Source: Fagopyrum homotropicum (lineage: Eukaryota; Streptophyta; Magnoliopsida; Caryophyllales; Polygonaceae). Taken from it: a stretch of DNA of 64,000 bases. The translations under genes were made by a program, and so were the position numbers. The first letter of the stretch is position 1. Every line of letters starts with the position of its first letter. Shown piece after piece: positions 24,771 to 35,452 of the stretch. The DNA is taken from positions 30,682,001 through 30,746,000 of the forward strand of contig BSWB01000006.1 in NCBI GenBank assembly GCA_033239125.1, given 5' to 3'. The notes under the pieces were generated by a model that was not told where the DNA came from, ran no database searches, and saw only the letters and a list, made by a program, of their open reading frames with translations.

Positions 24771-24834
24771 GCGCGACTAGATGCGCCGGAGACCACCGAC
24801 TCTCCTTCCCACCAATAAAAAATGTACCTGTCAA

Positions 24835-25614
24835 ATTCTTTAATCATCCCCCAAAATGTAGTTCGCGTGCGTAGTTTTGATGATTACATATAATGTGTAC
24901 TTGGAGTCGATTTCAAATCAATAAAAGCCGAATTCAAGTTGATGATTACGCGTTGGAATGCTTTAATTCTTATAATAAGGCAATAAATCGAGGTATACTG
25001 ATACGATGAGCCAAGGATCGAGCGAGACGAGCTCTACCTGGTCGGATAAGCGGGGAAATATATTTTGGCCCCATTGATTAATGGGCTCGGGGCAACAGGT
25101 GGTCGGGGGCGGAGCCCCCGCGGTACAGGTTCTATCTATTTCGTTATAAATAGATAGTTTTTAGGGTTGTATTCTTTTATCTACGAAAGTATATTGAAAA
25201 CCTAGCTGCAAGGTTTGCGCAGCAAAACCACAAACGTTTTGTCTTCTCTCTATTCACTGATTAACTCGTCGAAAATCACAAAAGTAAGTTATTTTTTTAA
25301 AAGAAAATTAATTAAATTAAACAATCTCAGTCGATTATAACTACGCATGCGGTCAACGTAGTTGTAGTGTATAAAAAAATTAACTACAACTATGCATGTG
25401 TAGTTGATCGGCTTCTATAGGCTTGAGAACGACTCTAACTACACACATCATACGCGCAATTATAATCGTAACTGAAAATCCACACTACGCACACGAGTTG
25501 CATAGTTCAAATGAAAAATATTATTTTTCGTTGGCACTTTTAAAACGCCCAATAAAATATTACATGCATAATGACTAAAATTACACCACAACCTTTGTAG
25601 TTCGGTCAATATAC
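24835..25614. other. Gene-free stretch with an imperfect hairpin
   Basis: No gene. The 25100-25270 part (GGGGGCGGAGCCCCC at about 25107, then a short leader-like stretch ending in ACAAAAG) has the look of an LTR end but lacks a partner. Around 25335-25415 there is an inverted repeat with arms TAACTACGCATGC...GTAGTTGTAGT and ACTACAACTATGCATG...GTAGTT. Confidence 0.4.
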
Positions 25615-25698
25615 TTAGGAGCCAACTTTTTTAGCGACAAGACAAAGTGGGATCTTCTTGGGTATAGATTAAGTTGGTGAGCTCACACTCCACCATAG

Positions 25699-25853
25699 TA
25701 TAGAGGGATAGAGAGAATAATAATCTGCACACCTTCTATTGATAAATATATGGGGTATATATACAGAGATATGACAGCTGGAAGTAGAAGATTACAATGC
25801 TGATCTCATGGGCTTGGACTAGGATGTGGGCCGATGAACTTCCTTCGGTATTA
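25699..25853 (-). repeat. 3' LTR of copia element (155 bp)
   Basis: Identical over 155 bp to 30097-30251. The pol reading frame runs into it, and its stop codon lies inside the LTR (25819-25821). A poly-G tract abuts it on the internal side. Confidence 0.93.
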
Positions 25854-28800
25854 CCCCCCCGCAAGCAAAAGGACGGTCTACGACCTGAAGCTTGGACCTT
25901 AGTTCAATGAAGCGACTAGAGCCGAGGGGCTTGGTGAAGATGTCGGCGACCTGCGCTGAGGATGAGATGTGTTGGACAACGAGGTTGCGATGTTCAACTT
26001 GTTCTCGAACAAAGAAATAGTCTAAGTGTATGTGCTTTGAGCGAGAACCGACAACTGGATTTGCTGATAAGAATTGTGCGCCAATGTTGTCGCAGAGAAT
26101 GCGAGGTGGTGAATGAAGAGGAACATGTAGTTCACTGAGCAATTGTACTATCCACATTAGTTCAGCTGCTGTATAAGCAAGAGCACGGTATTCGGCCTCC
26201 GTGCTGGATCGTGCGACTACTCGTTGTTTCCGAGACGTCCAACTGATGAGGTTATCACCTAAATAAATGGCAAATCCGTATTGGGATCGAAAATCGGTCC
26301 GATCGGTAGCCCAACCAGCGTCACTATATGCAGTCAGAGTGCTGGTGGCTGTGGGACGTAAGATGAGGCCATGAGAAGACGTACCTTTCAAGTATCGAAG
26401 TATACGTTTAACGGCTTGCCAATGGGGTACACGGGGGGAGTGCATGAATTGGCATACTCTGTTAACTGCAAATGATAGCTCAGGACGGGTAATAGTGATA
26501 TACTGCAGAGCACCAACTATTTGACGGTATAGTCGAGGGTCTTCAACTGGGTTTCCATCAAGAGTGAGACGAGAAGCTGAGTCGGCTGGGGACCGAATCG
26601 GGTTGCTGTCGTGCATTCTAGCCCGATGGAGCACCTCATTGATATATTTTGTTTGATTCAACAAAATACTGTGGCCATGTCTGCTCACTTGCATGCCAAG
26701 AAAAAAATTCAACGGGCCTAAATCTTTGATAGAGAAGGCTTTGTGCAGTGTAGTGATGATGCAATCAACAGAGGCGGCATTAGAACCTGTAACAACCAAG
26801 TCATCAACATAGGCAAGGACATAAATGATATCAATAGGCGTGTGGCGCACAAATAAAGAAGTATCAGAGTGGCATGCGCGAAATCCGTGGGTGGTGAAGA
26901 AGGTTTTGAGCTTGTTGAACCACGCCCGAGGCGCTTGCTTGAGACCGTAGAGAGCCTTGTGGAGTTGACAAACATGAGTGGGAAATGAACTGTTAACAAA
27001 GCCAGGGGGTTGTTGCATATAAACACGTTCATTTAAGTCACCGTTCAAGAACGCGTTGTTGACATCGAGTTGACGAATTGACCATGCTCGAGAAAGAGCA
27101 ATAGAGAGCACAAGACGTATGGTGGTAGGCTTGATGACGGGGCTGAATGTATCGAAGTAGTCAATCCCTTCCGCTTGATGGAAGCCTTTGGCAACAAGAC
27201 GTGCCTTATACCGTTGAATACTGCCATCCGCATTAGTTTTTATCCTGTACACCCATTTACAACCAACAACGTTAGAGCCATTAGGTAAGGGAACGAGATT
27301 CCAAGTGCTATTTCGAATAAGGGCCTCATACTCGTCCTGCATTGCAGTTTTCCATTCCGGGTGTTTGGATGCTTGTAGGTAGGTCTTTGGCTCGACGGGG
27401 ACAGTGGGTTCGGTTAGGTTACATACGTAATCACGCATACGAGGGGGTGGGACGGTAGTGCGACCACTGCGGCGAGGTGGAGGGACGGGTGGTGGTGAGG
27501 GACTATAGGATGGAGATGGTACGGAGTTGGTAGGGGAGAGAGGGGAGGGTATTGCATTGGAAGAAAGTGGAACAGTAGGTGGGTGAGTTGTAAGGGTGGG
27601 TGATGACGGGGATTGTGTAGCAAGGTATAGGAGGTCATTTAGTTGACTGCTTGGTGTGGGTGCAGGGGGTAATTGTTGGGCTGATTTGTAGAGGGATGGG
27701 TATGGATAGGAGGTTTCGTCAAAAGCCACATGTCGAGCCACGTATAAGCGCGAGGATGCGAGATGATAACATAGATAGCCTTTGTGTTTGGGACTATAGC
27801 CAAGAAAGATGCAAGGAAGTGAGCGAAAGTCAATTTTATGAGAATTGTATGGGCGAAGGAATGGATAACATAAGCATCCGAAGGACTTGAGAAAGTGATA
27901 GTTGGGAGACCGATTGTAGAGGACTTGGTATGGTGAACGATGGGCAAGAGATGGTGTGATGGTTCGGTTATGGAGGTATATAGTTGTGTGAAATGAATGC
28001 TCCCAAAAAACATGTGGTAAGTGAGCATGTGCTAGAAGAGAGAGACCTTTTTCAATAACAATTCGATTGCGACGCTCGGCGGCGCCATTTTGTTCTTGAG
28101 TGTGTGGACAAGATATGCGATGAAGAATGCCATTTGAGGTGAAAAATTGTAGAAGAGATCGGTATTCACCACCACCATCAGATTGAACCGATTTAATTGA
28201 GACACCAAATTGTGTTTTGATCATTGTATGAAAGGCGATAAAGATGTCTCGAACTTGTGATTTGTGTGTCATAAAGTAAATCCAAACAAATTTGGACATG
28301 TCATCAATGAAGAAGACAAAGTAACGAGAACCATTTAGTGAAGGTGTAGGAGAGGGTCCCCATACATCAGAATAGATTAAATCAAAAGGTTTGTCAGACA
28401 CAATATGAGATATGGGAAGATGACTTCTATGGCTTTTTCCCAATTGGCAAGCACCACACACAGGTGGGAGTTTATTAAAAGAAACAGGAAGCTGAAATTT
28501 TGAAACTAAAGAACGTAGAACCGACTCATGGGGATGACCAAGCCGATGATGCCAAACTTCTAGAGGTGCACGTGAGCTCAACAACACTTGTGGCTACGAA
28601 GGAATCGATGGTGGAGGATGGAGACAGTAGAGGCCATTCTCAAGGGTTCCGCGAAGGATGGTGTTGCCCTGCAGATCCTTAACGAGACAAGAGGTAGGAA
28701 AGAAAATCATATAAGCATTATTGTCACGGGTAAGTTTGGCAACGCTAAGTAAGTTTTTGGTAATGGTTGGTACATGTAAAATGTTGGTTAGTTTAATAGA

Positions 28801-30039
28801 ATGCCGCAAAGCAGGTAAAGTAGCATGACCGATATTAGAAATAGACAACTTGTTACCGTTCCCAACTTGGAGGCGATCCTGGCCATGAAATTGCTCCGAC
28901 ACCTGCAGATTTTCAAACTGAGAAGTCACATGGTCTGTTGCGTCCGTGTCGAAGTACCATGAGGGATCGACGACTGAGGACGGTGGAGAGTAGTGGATAG
29001 TGTTGGCACTACGGGGTGGCATTTGAGACTGAGATGCACCAGAATTATTGGGGCCAGTGTAGTTGTTGGTTCTACGGCGAGGAGGGTAGTCAGTCTCATT
29101 CAGGCGGTTCCAGCAGTTAAGGGCTCGGTGATTGGTACCGCCACAGATTTGGCAGGGCATACGAGGGCGGCCGTTAGTGTCAACAGCAGGTTCATTGCGA
29201 GGAGAATGGCCAGATACAGATCGTGATAAGGAACGATCAGAGGGACCCGAATAGGGCTGACCACGACCTCGAGAATTGGTTGATCGATAAGATGCGTTCC
29301 TGGTAGTGTAGTTTACTGTTGGAGGCGGTGCCAAGAGAGGCTCAGATGGTAGAGTTAGAGATGGGACAACAGTGTTCGTAACTTCAACAGATAGACGTTC
29401 CTCTTCCTGGAGTAAGAGACCAACTAGATCGTCGATATTTGGATTGTCTGTCCGCATCATAAATGCAGTGCGGAAAGGGCCATACGAGGCATCCAAACCA
29501 TTCAATATATAGCTTACGAGATCCTCAGTGGAGACGACATAGAGACTGTCAGCAAGCGAGTCCGAGATGGAGCGTTTCTTTTCGATGTAGTCCATCATCG
29601 AGAGAGATCCCTTTGGAAGTGTTTGAAGTTGTTGTTTGAGAGCCATGCGTCGAGCCCGGGTCTGGGACTGATAGGATTTTTCGAGTTTGGTCCATGCATC
29701 TCGAGCAGTGGTGGAGCGAGCAACTAGAGCAAGAGCCCGCTCTGTGAGAGTCATACGTAGCCATAAAAGAACAATCTTTTCCTTACGTTTCCAGGCAATA
29801 AAATCAGGATTAGCTTTCTCCGGTATGTCGCCGTTGGCAGGTATGGTGGCCATGGGTGGTACGGCAGAGGAAGATATGAACTCATCGAGTTCAAACGCTT
29901 CGAGGGCAGACTGAATTGTATTCTTCCAAAGAGTGTAATTGTGGAGGTCCAGTTTGATGGTGAGATTTGGCATATTGAAGTTAATAGTATTGTTTTGAGC
30001 AGCGGCAGAGAGGAGATTGCCGGGCTGAGAGGCGGCCAT
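25819..30039 (-). pseudogene. Copia gag-pol polyprotein with one in-frame amber stop
   Basis: One frame runs from ATG at 30039 to 25819 and is broken only by a TAG at 28594-28596. Domains in order: gag (UBN2-type), CCHC knuckle CQICGGTNHRALNC, protease WYFDTDATDH, the HHCC GAG_pre-integrase (WHHRLGHP...CGACQLG), integrase core with D in YSDVWGP, D in SDGGGEY and E in AAERRNR, reverse transcriptase with YVDDLVVTG, and RNase H with SSTEAEYRAL. Two defects stand out. The protease motif is DTDA where copia has D(S/T)GA, which fits a G-to-A change. The amber codon may be a former CAG (C-to-T). With both LTRs identical, these changes are recent or were copied from a defective parent. Leaky readthrough of the TAG cannot be excluded from sequence. 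Confidence 0.9.
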
Positions 30040-30078
30040 GGTGCAGAGAGTTGCCGGAAAAAAAAGTTGGGATTTACC

Positions 30079-30096
30079 CTAGGGCTCTTGATACCA
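30079..30096 (-). promoter_or_regulatory. Primer-binding site of copia element
   Basis: On the minus strand TGGTATCAAGAGCCCTAG starts directly at the LTR end. It matches the initiator-Met tRNA-type copia site TGGTATCAGAGC with one extra A. Confidence 0.85.
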
Positions 30097-30251
30097 TATA
30101 GAGGGATAGAGAGAATAATAATCTGCACACCTTCTATTGATAAATATATGGGGTATATATACAGAGATATGACAGCTGGAAGTAGAAGATTACAATGCTG
30201 ATCTCATGGGCTTGGACTAGGATGTGGGCCGATGAACTTCCTTCGGTATTA
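30097..30251 (-). repeat. 5' LTR of copia element (155 bp)
   Basis: Same sequence as 25699-25853. Together with the P450 codons to its right, it supplies an accidental stop codon to the truncated P450 frame (30561-30217). Confidence 0.93.
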
Positions 30252-31031
30252 CATAGCAACACCGATATGTATACCCGGGACAAATTCTTCTCCTGGACAT
30301 GAAAGGAATCCACTCAAAATTTCGGCCTTTAAAACCAACCGGTTCATCACACGAAAGCCTTTCCAGTCTAAACTCTTTCGGGCTTTCCCACGCTTTCGAG
30401 TCTTTTCCCAATAACATTTTTGCATAAACTAAGGTTTTCTCTTCGATTTCATACCCTTCAATTATGCAACTTTGAGTAGCTTCCCGAGGGACTAATAACG
30501 GTGCAATCGGTGTTTCCTTCATCACTGTCATTAGATACAATAGTTTGGCCGAGTTATTCATCTTCTATCATACTTTTAGTACTGTTCTTCTTATTAGTGC
30601 TGGACATGGGACGGGATTGAGGTCTCCCACGTCTCGTTCCGCAAATTATAAGTGAAACAAGACGCGATTTACAACTTTTTTTTTGTCCCGCGCGGCCCTG
30701 TCCCACGTGGAGGGACGAACTTAATTCCCCAAGAATTATGCACCGGTTATATTCAACATTTGTACATGTTTTCTGTCGTGTTTAAAAACACAAATGATTA
30801 AAAAAAACTCGATATCGAATTAACGATTCAAGAGGCCTACTCTAGTAGTTAGTACATTAAAAAACGAATACAAGTTACACCAAAGTGTGTCTTACCGATT
30901 TACATTCAAAAACCTAGCAGTGCACTACACTAATGATAGTTTACAAAAGCTAACATTCTTTTACATGTTGTGATCCCGAAATGATAGTATTTTATTATTT
31001 TTATGATTCCTATCAATATAAATATATAATA

Positions 31032-31213
31032 GGGCAATTTTGGTAACTAGGCCTTTTTGAAAAACTATAGTAGTAACTAGGCTTTTTAATGTTTCAATTA
31101 AGTAAATATACCCCAACCTTTTGTATTTATTCTCAAACTCTACACACTCTTCTCTTAAGGGGTACATTTACTAAACACAAAATTAGAAAAAACCTAGTAA
31201 ACCAACTTGTTTC
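31032..31213 (-). mobile_element. Mutator-like MITE, family A, copy 2
   Basis: Reverse orientation relative to copy 1: begins GGGCAATTTTGGTAACTAGGC and ends CCAACTTGTTTC. The internal AGTAAATATACCCC / GGGGTACATTTACT pair is present. The flanks are AT-repeats, so the 9 bp duplication is only approximate (TATATAATA versus TATATATAT). Nested inside the hAT-like element. Confidence 0.75.
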
Positions 31214-31292
31214 TATATATATAATAATATAATATATAATATATATAATTTATATATATTATTTATCTATATAATATTTTTTGAATATAAAA

Positions 31293-31340
<48 letters not shown>

Positions 31341-31341
31341 T
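31214..31341. repeat. AT-rich microsatellite
   Basis: Mostly (TA)n with interruptions, including a long TATATATA run at about 31298-31341. Confidence 0.85.
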
Positions 31342-31937
31342 GCGGGACGGGACAAGATTAACCAGGATGAGAAGTTTCCGTCCCGCAAATTTTTCACGAA
31401 ATAGGATACACATTTTTTTTTCAAATCCCGCCAGGATCAGGATGGAACCGGGACGGGATTAACCGGGATGAGAAGTTTCCGTCTCGCGTTCCATCCCGTA
31501 AATTTTTCACGAAACGGGATACACATTTTTTTGAAATCCTGCCAGGATCAAGATGGAACCGGGACGGAATTAACCGGGAATTATGCCCACCGTACCCCTA
31601 GTTCTTCTTACCCATTGCAGTTCTTCTTCCCGAGGTGGGGATGACCCGTTGGAGATCACCACATGAATTTCCGTTAAGTAGATTAAATGGGCAAAATTAA
31701 TGGTAATTTATAATTTTAATGTAATTCATAAATATTTATTAAATTGGATAATTTTTTTATTTTATTTTAATTATATTATTTATACAAATGAGTTACATTT
31801 TAACTTGTGTGAATTTACATGTAAAAATTTTAATAAGAAAATTCATGAAAAAATTCGACGATATCTATATACGGAGAAATTAGTCTAGGATGAACCCCAT
31901 ATATAACCTCCAGGTATTAACATACTTAGCTGATTTA

Positions 31938-32274
31938 GACTATCTCCATCCCTAAGTTAAATTGTTAAATTTTACATTTTTATCCAAAATAATCTCCACA
32001 TCCCTTATATTCTTCATGTGAAAAGAGTTAAACTGAAATTCACTCTGTTTAACTTTGAATCAGATCCACCTCTTTTACAAATTAACCAATCAAATCTTTC
32101 TCTCTCTCTTTATTTAATTTTTCTTATAAAAAATTAAAAATATAGTGGAGTAAAATGAGTACAATTATATTATAGACGGAACATGCGATGTAAGAAAAAA
32201 AAAATATATAGACGGAGGGTATACATGATTTAGTATATAAATAGAATTATAAACGGAGTAGGATGTGAATAGTC
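31938..32274. mobile_element. Tourist-like MITE
   Basis: 337 bp with TIRs GACTATCTCCATCC (left) and GACTATTCACATCC (right, inverted), flanked by TTA on both sides (31935-31937 and 32275-32277). TIR plus TTA target fits PIF/Harbinger. Non-coding. Confidence 0.78.
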
Positions 32275-32277
32275 TTA

Positions 32278-32817
32278 CGATCATACATCAAGACAAAATA
32301 CAATTGAACTGGAAGAGTGAAATCCATGACCGAAAAATTCACTTTCACAGAATTTGTATAATATCTTATATATTTACCATTTATTTATAAATTATAAAAT
32401 TAATTTGTCTTAAAATATACGATGAATAAATTTATGGATGATTTATTACTCTCTGGCACTGTTGTTGTGAAAATTTACTATTCACCCAATTGCAAAAGTC
32501 TGTATCCTGACCACCCAACGGCACAATATTTAGATAATAATAATCATTATAATTTCAGTTAATTCTACCCACAAGTTGATATTCTAGATTTTCCTATTTT
32601 GTTGTTTCGGGTAGAACTCTTCCTACTACTTTTCCGCTTAAAATATATTATCTTGACAATATATAACCTTGAAGTAGAATCGATTTATTTTCGATTTGAA
32701 CCAAAATTTTGGATTAGACCAAATCGGTTTGAAACAGATCGTCTTCATAGATCGAACTTGAAGTGATAATTCAGATACGATTCAGATGCAATTCGTTCGC
32801 TTAAAATTTGGGTTCAA
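32278..32817. other. AT-rich intergenic DNA
   Basis: No gene, RNA or bounded repeat that I can support. Confidence 0.4.
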
Positions 32818-32825
32818 TAAAAACT

Positions 32826-33008
32826 GAAACAATTTGGTTTACTAGGCTTTTTTTGAGTTTTAGTTTTAATAAATGTATCCCGTGAGAGATGAGTGACTAG
32901 AGTTTGAGAGAAAATATAAAAGGTTGGAGTATATTTATCTAATTAAAAAATTAAATGACCTATTTACTAAAATTAAAACTCAAAAAAGCCTATTAACCAA
33001 ATTAGCTC
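32826..33008 (+). mobile_element. Mutator-like MITE, family A, copy 3
   Basis: 183 bp, GAAACAATTTGGTTTACTAGGC to TTAACCAAATTAGCTC. The 8 bp TAAAAACT repeats on both sides (32818-32825 and 33009-33016), with the ninth base mismatched. More diverged than copies 1 and 5. Confidence 0.75.
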
Positions 33009-33261
33009 TAAAAACTTTTCGATCAGATCAAGTCATAAATAAGAGAAACAACAACTTGCATATGTCGCCAAGAAACAAAACAAATCAACGTGTATGTATA
33101 AATCAAGGAAACAACCAACTTGCGTGATGATCACTTTCATCTTGAAGGGAAACCGTGGAGACTACTTGATTGTGGCTATTCAAGAGCTTCACTAGTAACG
33201 CTTCAACATCTATATGAATATATATGGTATGGATTTAGAGCATCTTTATCTGAAAAAATTA

Positions 33262-35443
33262 GGGCAATTTTGATAACTATTCCTTTTTGAAAAACTACAA
33301 TAGTAAATAGGTTTTTTAATGTTTCAATTGTTTCAATTAAGTAAATATACCCAAGCTTTCACCAAAGCGTATCCCGTCCCCTTCTCAGGCTAGCCGCCTT
33401 TGAGGCTTGTAACTCGGCTATCGACCTCCTCTCCGGTGTAACCCGCCACCTTCTCCGGCGTAGGCCACCGCCTTCTCCGGCGTACGCCACCGCCTCCTCC
33501 GGCTTTCCTACTGTGCTCACCAAATCAAAGGAACCATCACCACCGGTGTATCGCGCCGCCTTCTCCGGCTTTACTGCTGCCGCGCTCACCAAATCAAAGG
33601 ATCCATCTCCAATACTAATATATTCGTCTGATACCACCACAACCCATTTCATATTTCCATCACCAATACTAATGGCTTCTAGTCGTTTTGCAAGCTGTTT
33701 CTCTTATTCCTATTTGTAAAACTTCTTAATATTGATTACAAGTCTGCACGGTTTGGTTTTCATCTTGCTTTTGATGTTTGCTTTCCTGCTTCTTCTCTCC
33801 CTCAACCACTATTGTAAAATCCAAACCAACCAGTATTGGGAAAAAAGTGGAATAAACCTATCTTGAAACCACAATTGTTGTTCCTTTAACAGTTTGTGTA
33901 ACCTTAATCGGTGTATAATCGATTTAAAAGGGGCTATGGACGGTTCCATGGGTGTCGGATTTTCCGTTGGTTTTGAGCTTGTTTTCATTTTCAGGCCCTT
34001 CTTCTTTAGTTCTTGATCAGAAATCGGAAATCCTTGCAAATCAATGATCTAATCAATCTTATATATGTGGAAGATACAAAACCCTTCTTCTCAAAATGCT
34101 CTCTTTGTAGAGAGATTGAGAAACCCTCATTCTCATCCTTATGGCTGACCGCCCATGGCTGAACGCTGCATAGAAAACCGCTGAAGGCTGAACGCCGGTG
34201 GGATGACCGCCACTAAGGACCTTCTTCCTGATCTATTATTAAACCCTTCTCACCCAGATCCACAATTTTTCTTTGATTTGAGCAACCCTATTTAACAAAT
34301 CTTGCCATTTATCTGTCAACCTCCCTCTCTTCTTGTTGGTTGATTTTGTTGAAAAATGTTTTCGGTTGAGGAGGCCTTTGTTGAAAAATGCTCAGATCTA
34401 CTGCTCAGATTTTCTTCGCGGGTCAAATTCCTCGTGTTGAACTCTTTAAAAAAAAAAAAAAAAAAAAAATTCACAAACATCTAAGTTGACGGCGTAACCC
34501 GCCTCCAACCTCGCAGGGTAACCCGTCAATTAACCATATCGACTTACACACTTCCGGTTGTGAAATAACCATATCGTCTTACACGCTTCCGGTTGTTTCA
34601 GGAACCGAATTCTAAATAAAAATTACACGCTTCAAGTTGTTTCGCAAACCGAATTCCAAATAAAACGTTAAATGACAAATTTTCTTTTTGTAATGGGAAG
34701 ATTTAATTTGAAATTGAAAAAAAAAAAAAAAAAAACCCTTAATTGTAAAGGGTTCTACTTAGACATTTCACAAAAACTTTTTATTCCTAACGCATACAAA
34801 GTACAAAACAATCAATTTCAATCACTCCCGATAACATAAATCAACTCCTATGACAATCTTCTCCCAACAAATCACTTTTCTTTTACCCATCAAGTTCTAC
34901 ACTTTTTCCATCAAGATACCCGTGTTCTGCAATCTCGTCTTCTGAGGTTTGATTCAGTCATTTGCTGCGCGGTTTCGTGCGTTTATCGAGAAGGAGGCGT
35001 GGATTTGTGATCGACTCCTGACGGCTCTGTTGCAGTCCAAATCTGAGGTGTCCACAGTTGTTCCCCAGGCTTCCTTGTGTACTTCCTTCAAGATGAACTT
35101 CTTTACTCGTTGCCTCCTGCCGGCTGGATCAACCTGCTTTCCCCTTGAAGACCTTTTGCTTTCGGTTTCATTTTGATGTAATTTCGTGTATTTCTTTTCT
35201 CATTTATTTGTGTCATGACGGTTTGTCCGTCTGCCGATTTTTTCGGCCTTTCGACCCACTAGACGGCGCGTCGTCTATTGGTTTCGAACCGCTTTCCATT
35301 TTCAAAAAAAAAAAAAAAAAAAAAAATTAAGTAAATATACCCAAACTTTTTGTATTTATTCTCAAACTCTACACACCCTTCTCTCAAGGGGTACATTTAC
35401 TAAACACAAAACTAGAAAAGGTCTAATAAACCAAATTGTTTCA
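33262..35443 (-). mobile_element. Mutator-like MITE, family A, copy 4, split by a retroposon
   Basis: The two halves (33262-33354 and 35345-35443) together make a normal family member of about 192 bp. The outer flanks carry a perfect 9 bp repeat AAAAAATTA (33253-33261 and 35444-35452), which shows that both halves belong to one insertion. Everything between is a later insert. Confidence 0.88.
33355..35324 (+). mobile_element. Poly(A)-tailed retroposon of about 1.97 kb
   Basis: It is bracketed by a perfect 20 bp direct repeat (33335-33354 and 35325-35344, AATTAAGTAAATATACCCAA). It ends in a run of more than 20 A residues starting at 35304, the signature of LINE-machinery retroposition. Two internal A-runs (about 34449-34471 and 34719-34734) suggest a composite or nested source RNA. 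The first 300 bp contain repeated Ser/Pro-type CCGCCTTCTCCGGCG motifs. The last 200 bp (CTAGACGGCGCGTCGTC, then the tail) look like a LINE 3' untranslated region. No complete coding frame is present; whether it is a 5'-truncated LINE or a processed transcript is undecided. Confidence 0.8.
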
Positions 35444-35452
35444 AAAAAATTA

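Larger units (their letters stand above)
10221..24819 (+). mobile_element. L1-type LINE, split by an LTR retrotransposon
   Basis: Flanked by the target duplication AAATGTACCTGYCAA (10206-10220 and 24820-24834; one mismatch). Without the LTR element inserted at 12468-20742 and its duplicated GTGTG, it is about 6.3 kb, near full length for a plant L1. The order is ORF1 (DUF4283 plus zinc knuckle), then endonuclease, reverse transcriptase, zf-RVT and RNase H. All reading frames carry stops or frameshifts. The 3' end is a short AATAAAAA run. It inserted exactly at the right end of the Harbinger-like element. Confidence 0.9.
25699..30251 (-). mobile_element. Copia LTR retrotransposon with TA...TA termini
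   Basis: 4553 bp, flanked by CATAG (25694-25698 and 30252-30256). The intact P450 paralogue shows the same site with a single CATAG. The LTRs are 155 bp each and identical. Read leftwards they begin TAATACCGAAGG and end CCCTCTATA, not TG...CA. It carries a primer site, gag-pol and a G-run polypurine tract (GGGGGGG) in normal copia order. It is damaged only by point changes and is the youngest large insertion here. Confidence 0.93.
30594..31600. mobile_element. hAT-like non-autonomous element inserted in P450 pseudogene
   Basis: About 1.0 kb between direct repeats GTTCTTCTTA (30584-30593 and 31601-31610); an 8 bp hAT TSD lies within this 10 bp match. The right end is GTACCCCTA and the left starts TTAGTGCTGGACA, so the TIRs are weak. 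GGGACGGGA motifs occur near both ends. A segment of about 110 bp (ACCGGGATGAGAAGTTTCCG...GATGGAACCGGGACGG) is duplicated at 31345-31460 and 31456-31575. A Mutator-like MITE and an AT microsatellite are nested inside. Confidence 0.7.
25615..31640 (-). pseudogene. CYP71/CYP83-like P450 pseudogene, interrupted twice
   Basis: Read leftwards, P450 exon-2 sequence runs about 31640-31601, 30583-30252, then 25698-25615. It aligns with the intact gene at 37112-37753: ETPIAPLLVP, CIIEGYEIEEKTLVY, FEWIPF, RRICPG. The pieces are separated by an hAT-like element (30594-31600) and a copia element (25699-30251). Independent damage: the ExxR region is altered (VMKETPIAP versus VKETMRMHPVAP), and the segment between the NLTY block and the THKKI block is deleted. 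The cysteine ligand codon is still present. The copia element sits just after the heme loop, at the CATAG within TCCACCATAGCAAC of the intact gene. No first exon is recognisable upstream. Confidence 0.85.

Noticed and set aside
25819..28587. Pol as a separate gene with its own start
   Set aside because: It is in the same frame as gag after one TAG, and its first codon is GTG; a single polyprotein with a nonsense codon is simpler.
30217..30561. 114 aa P450-like frame as a small functional protein
   Set aside because: It lacks the N-terminal four-fifths of a P450 and ends in codons supplied by the copia LTR.
33359..33652. 97 aa minus-strand frame with GDGSFDLVS repeats
   Set aside because: It runs opposite to the poly(A)-defined transcript direction and reflects duplicated DNA; no recognised domain.
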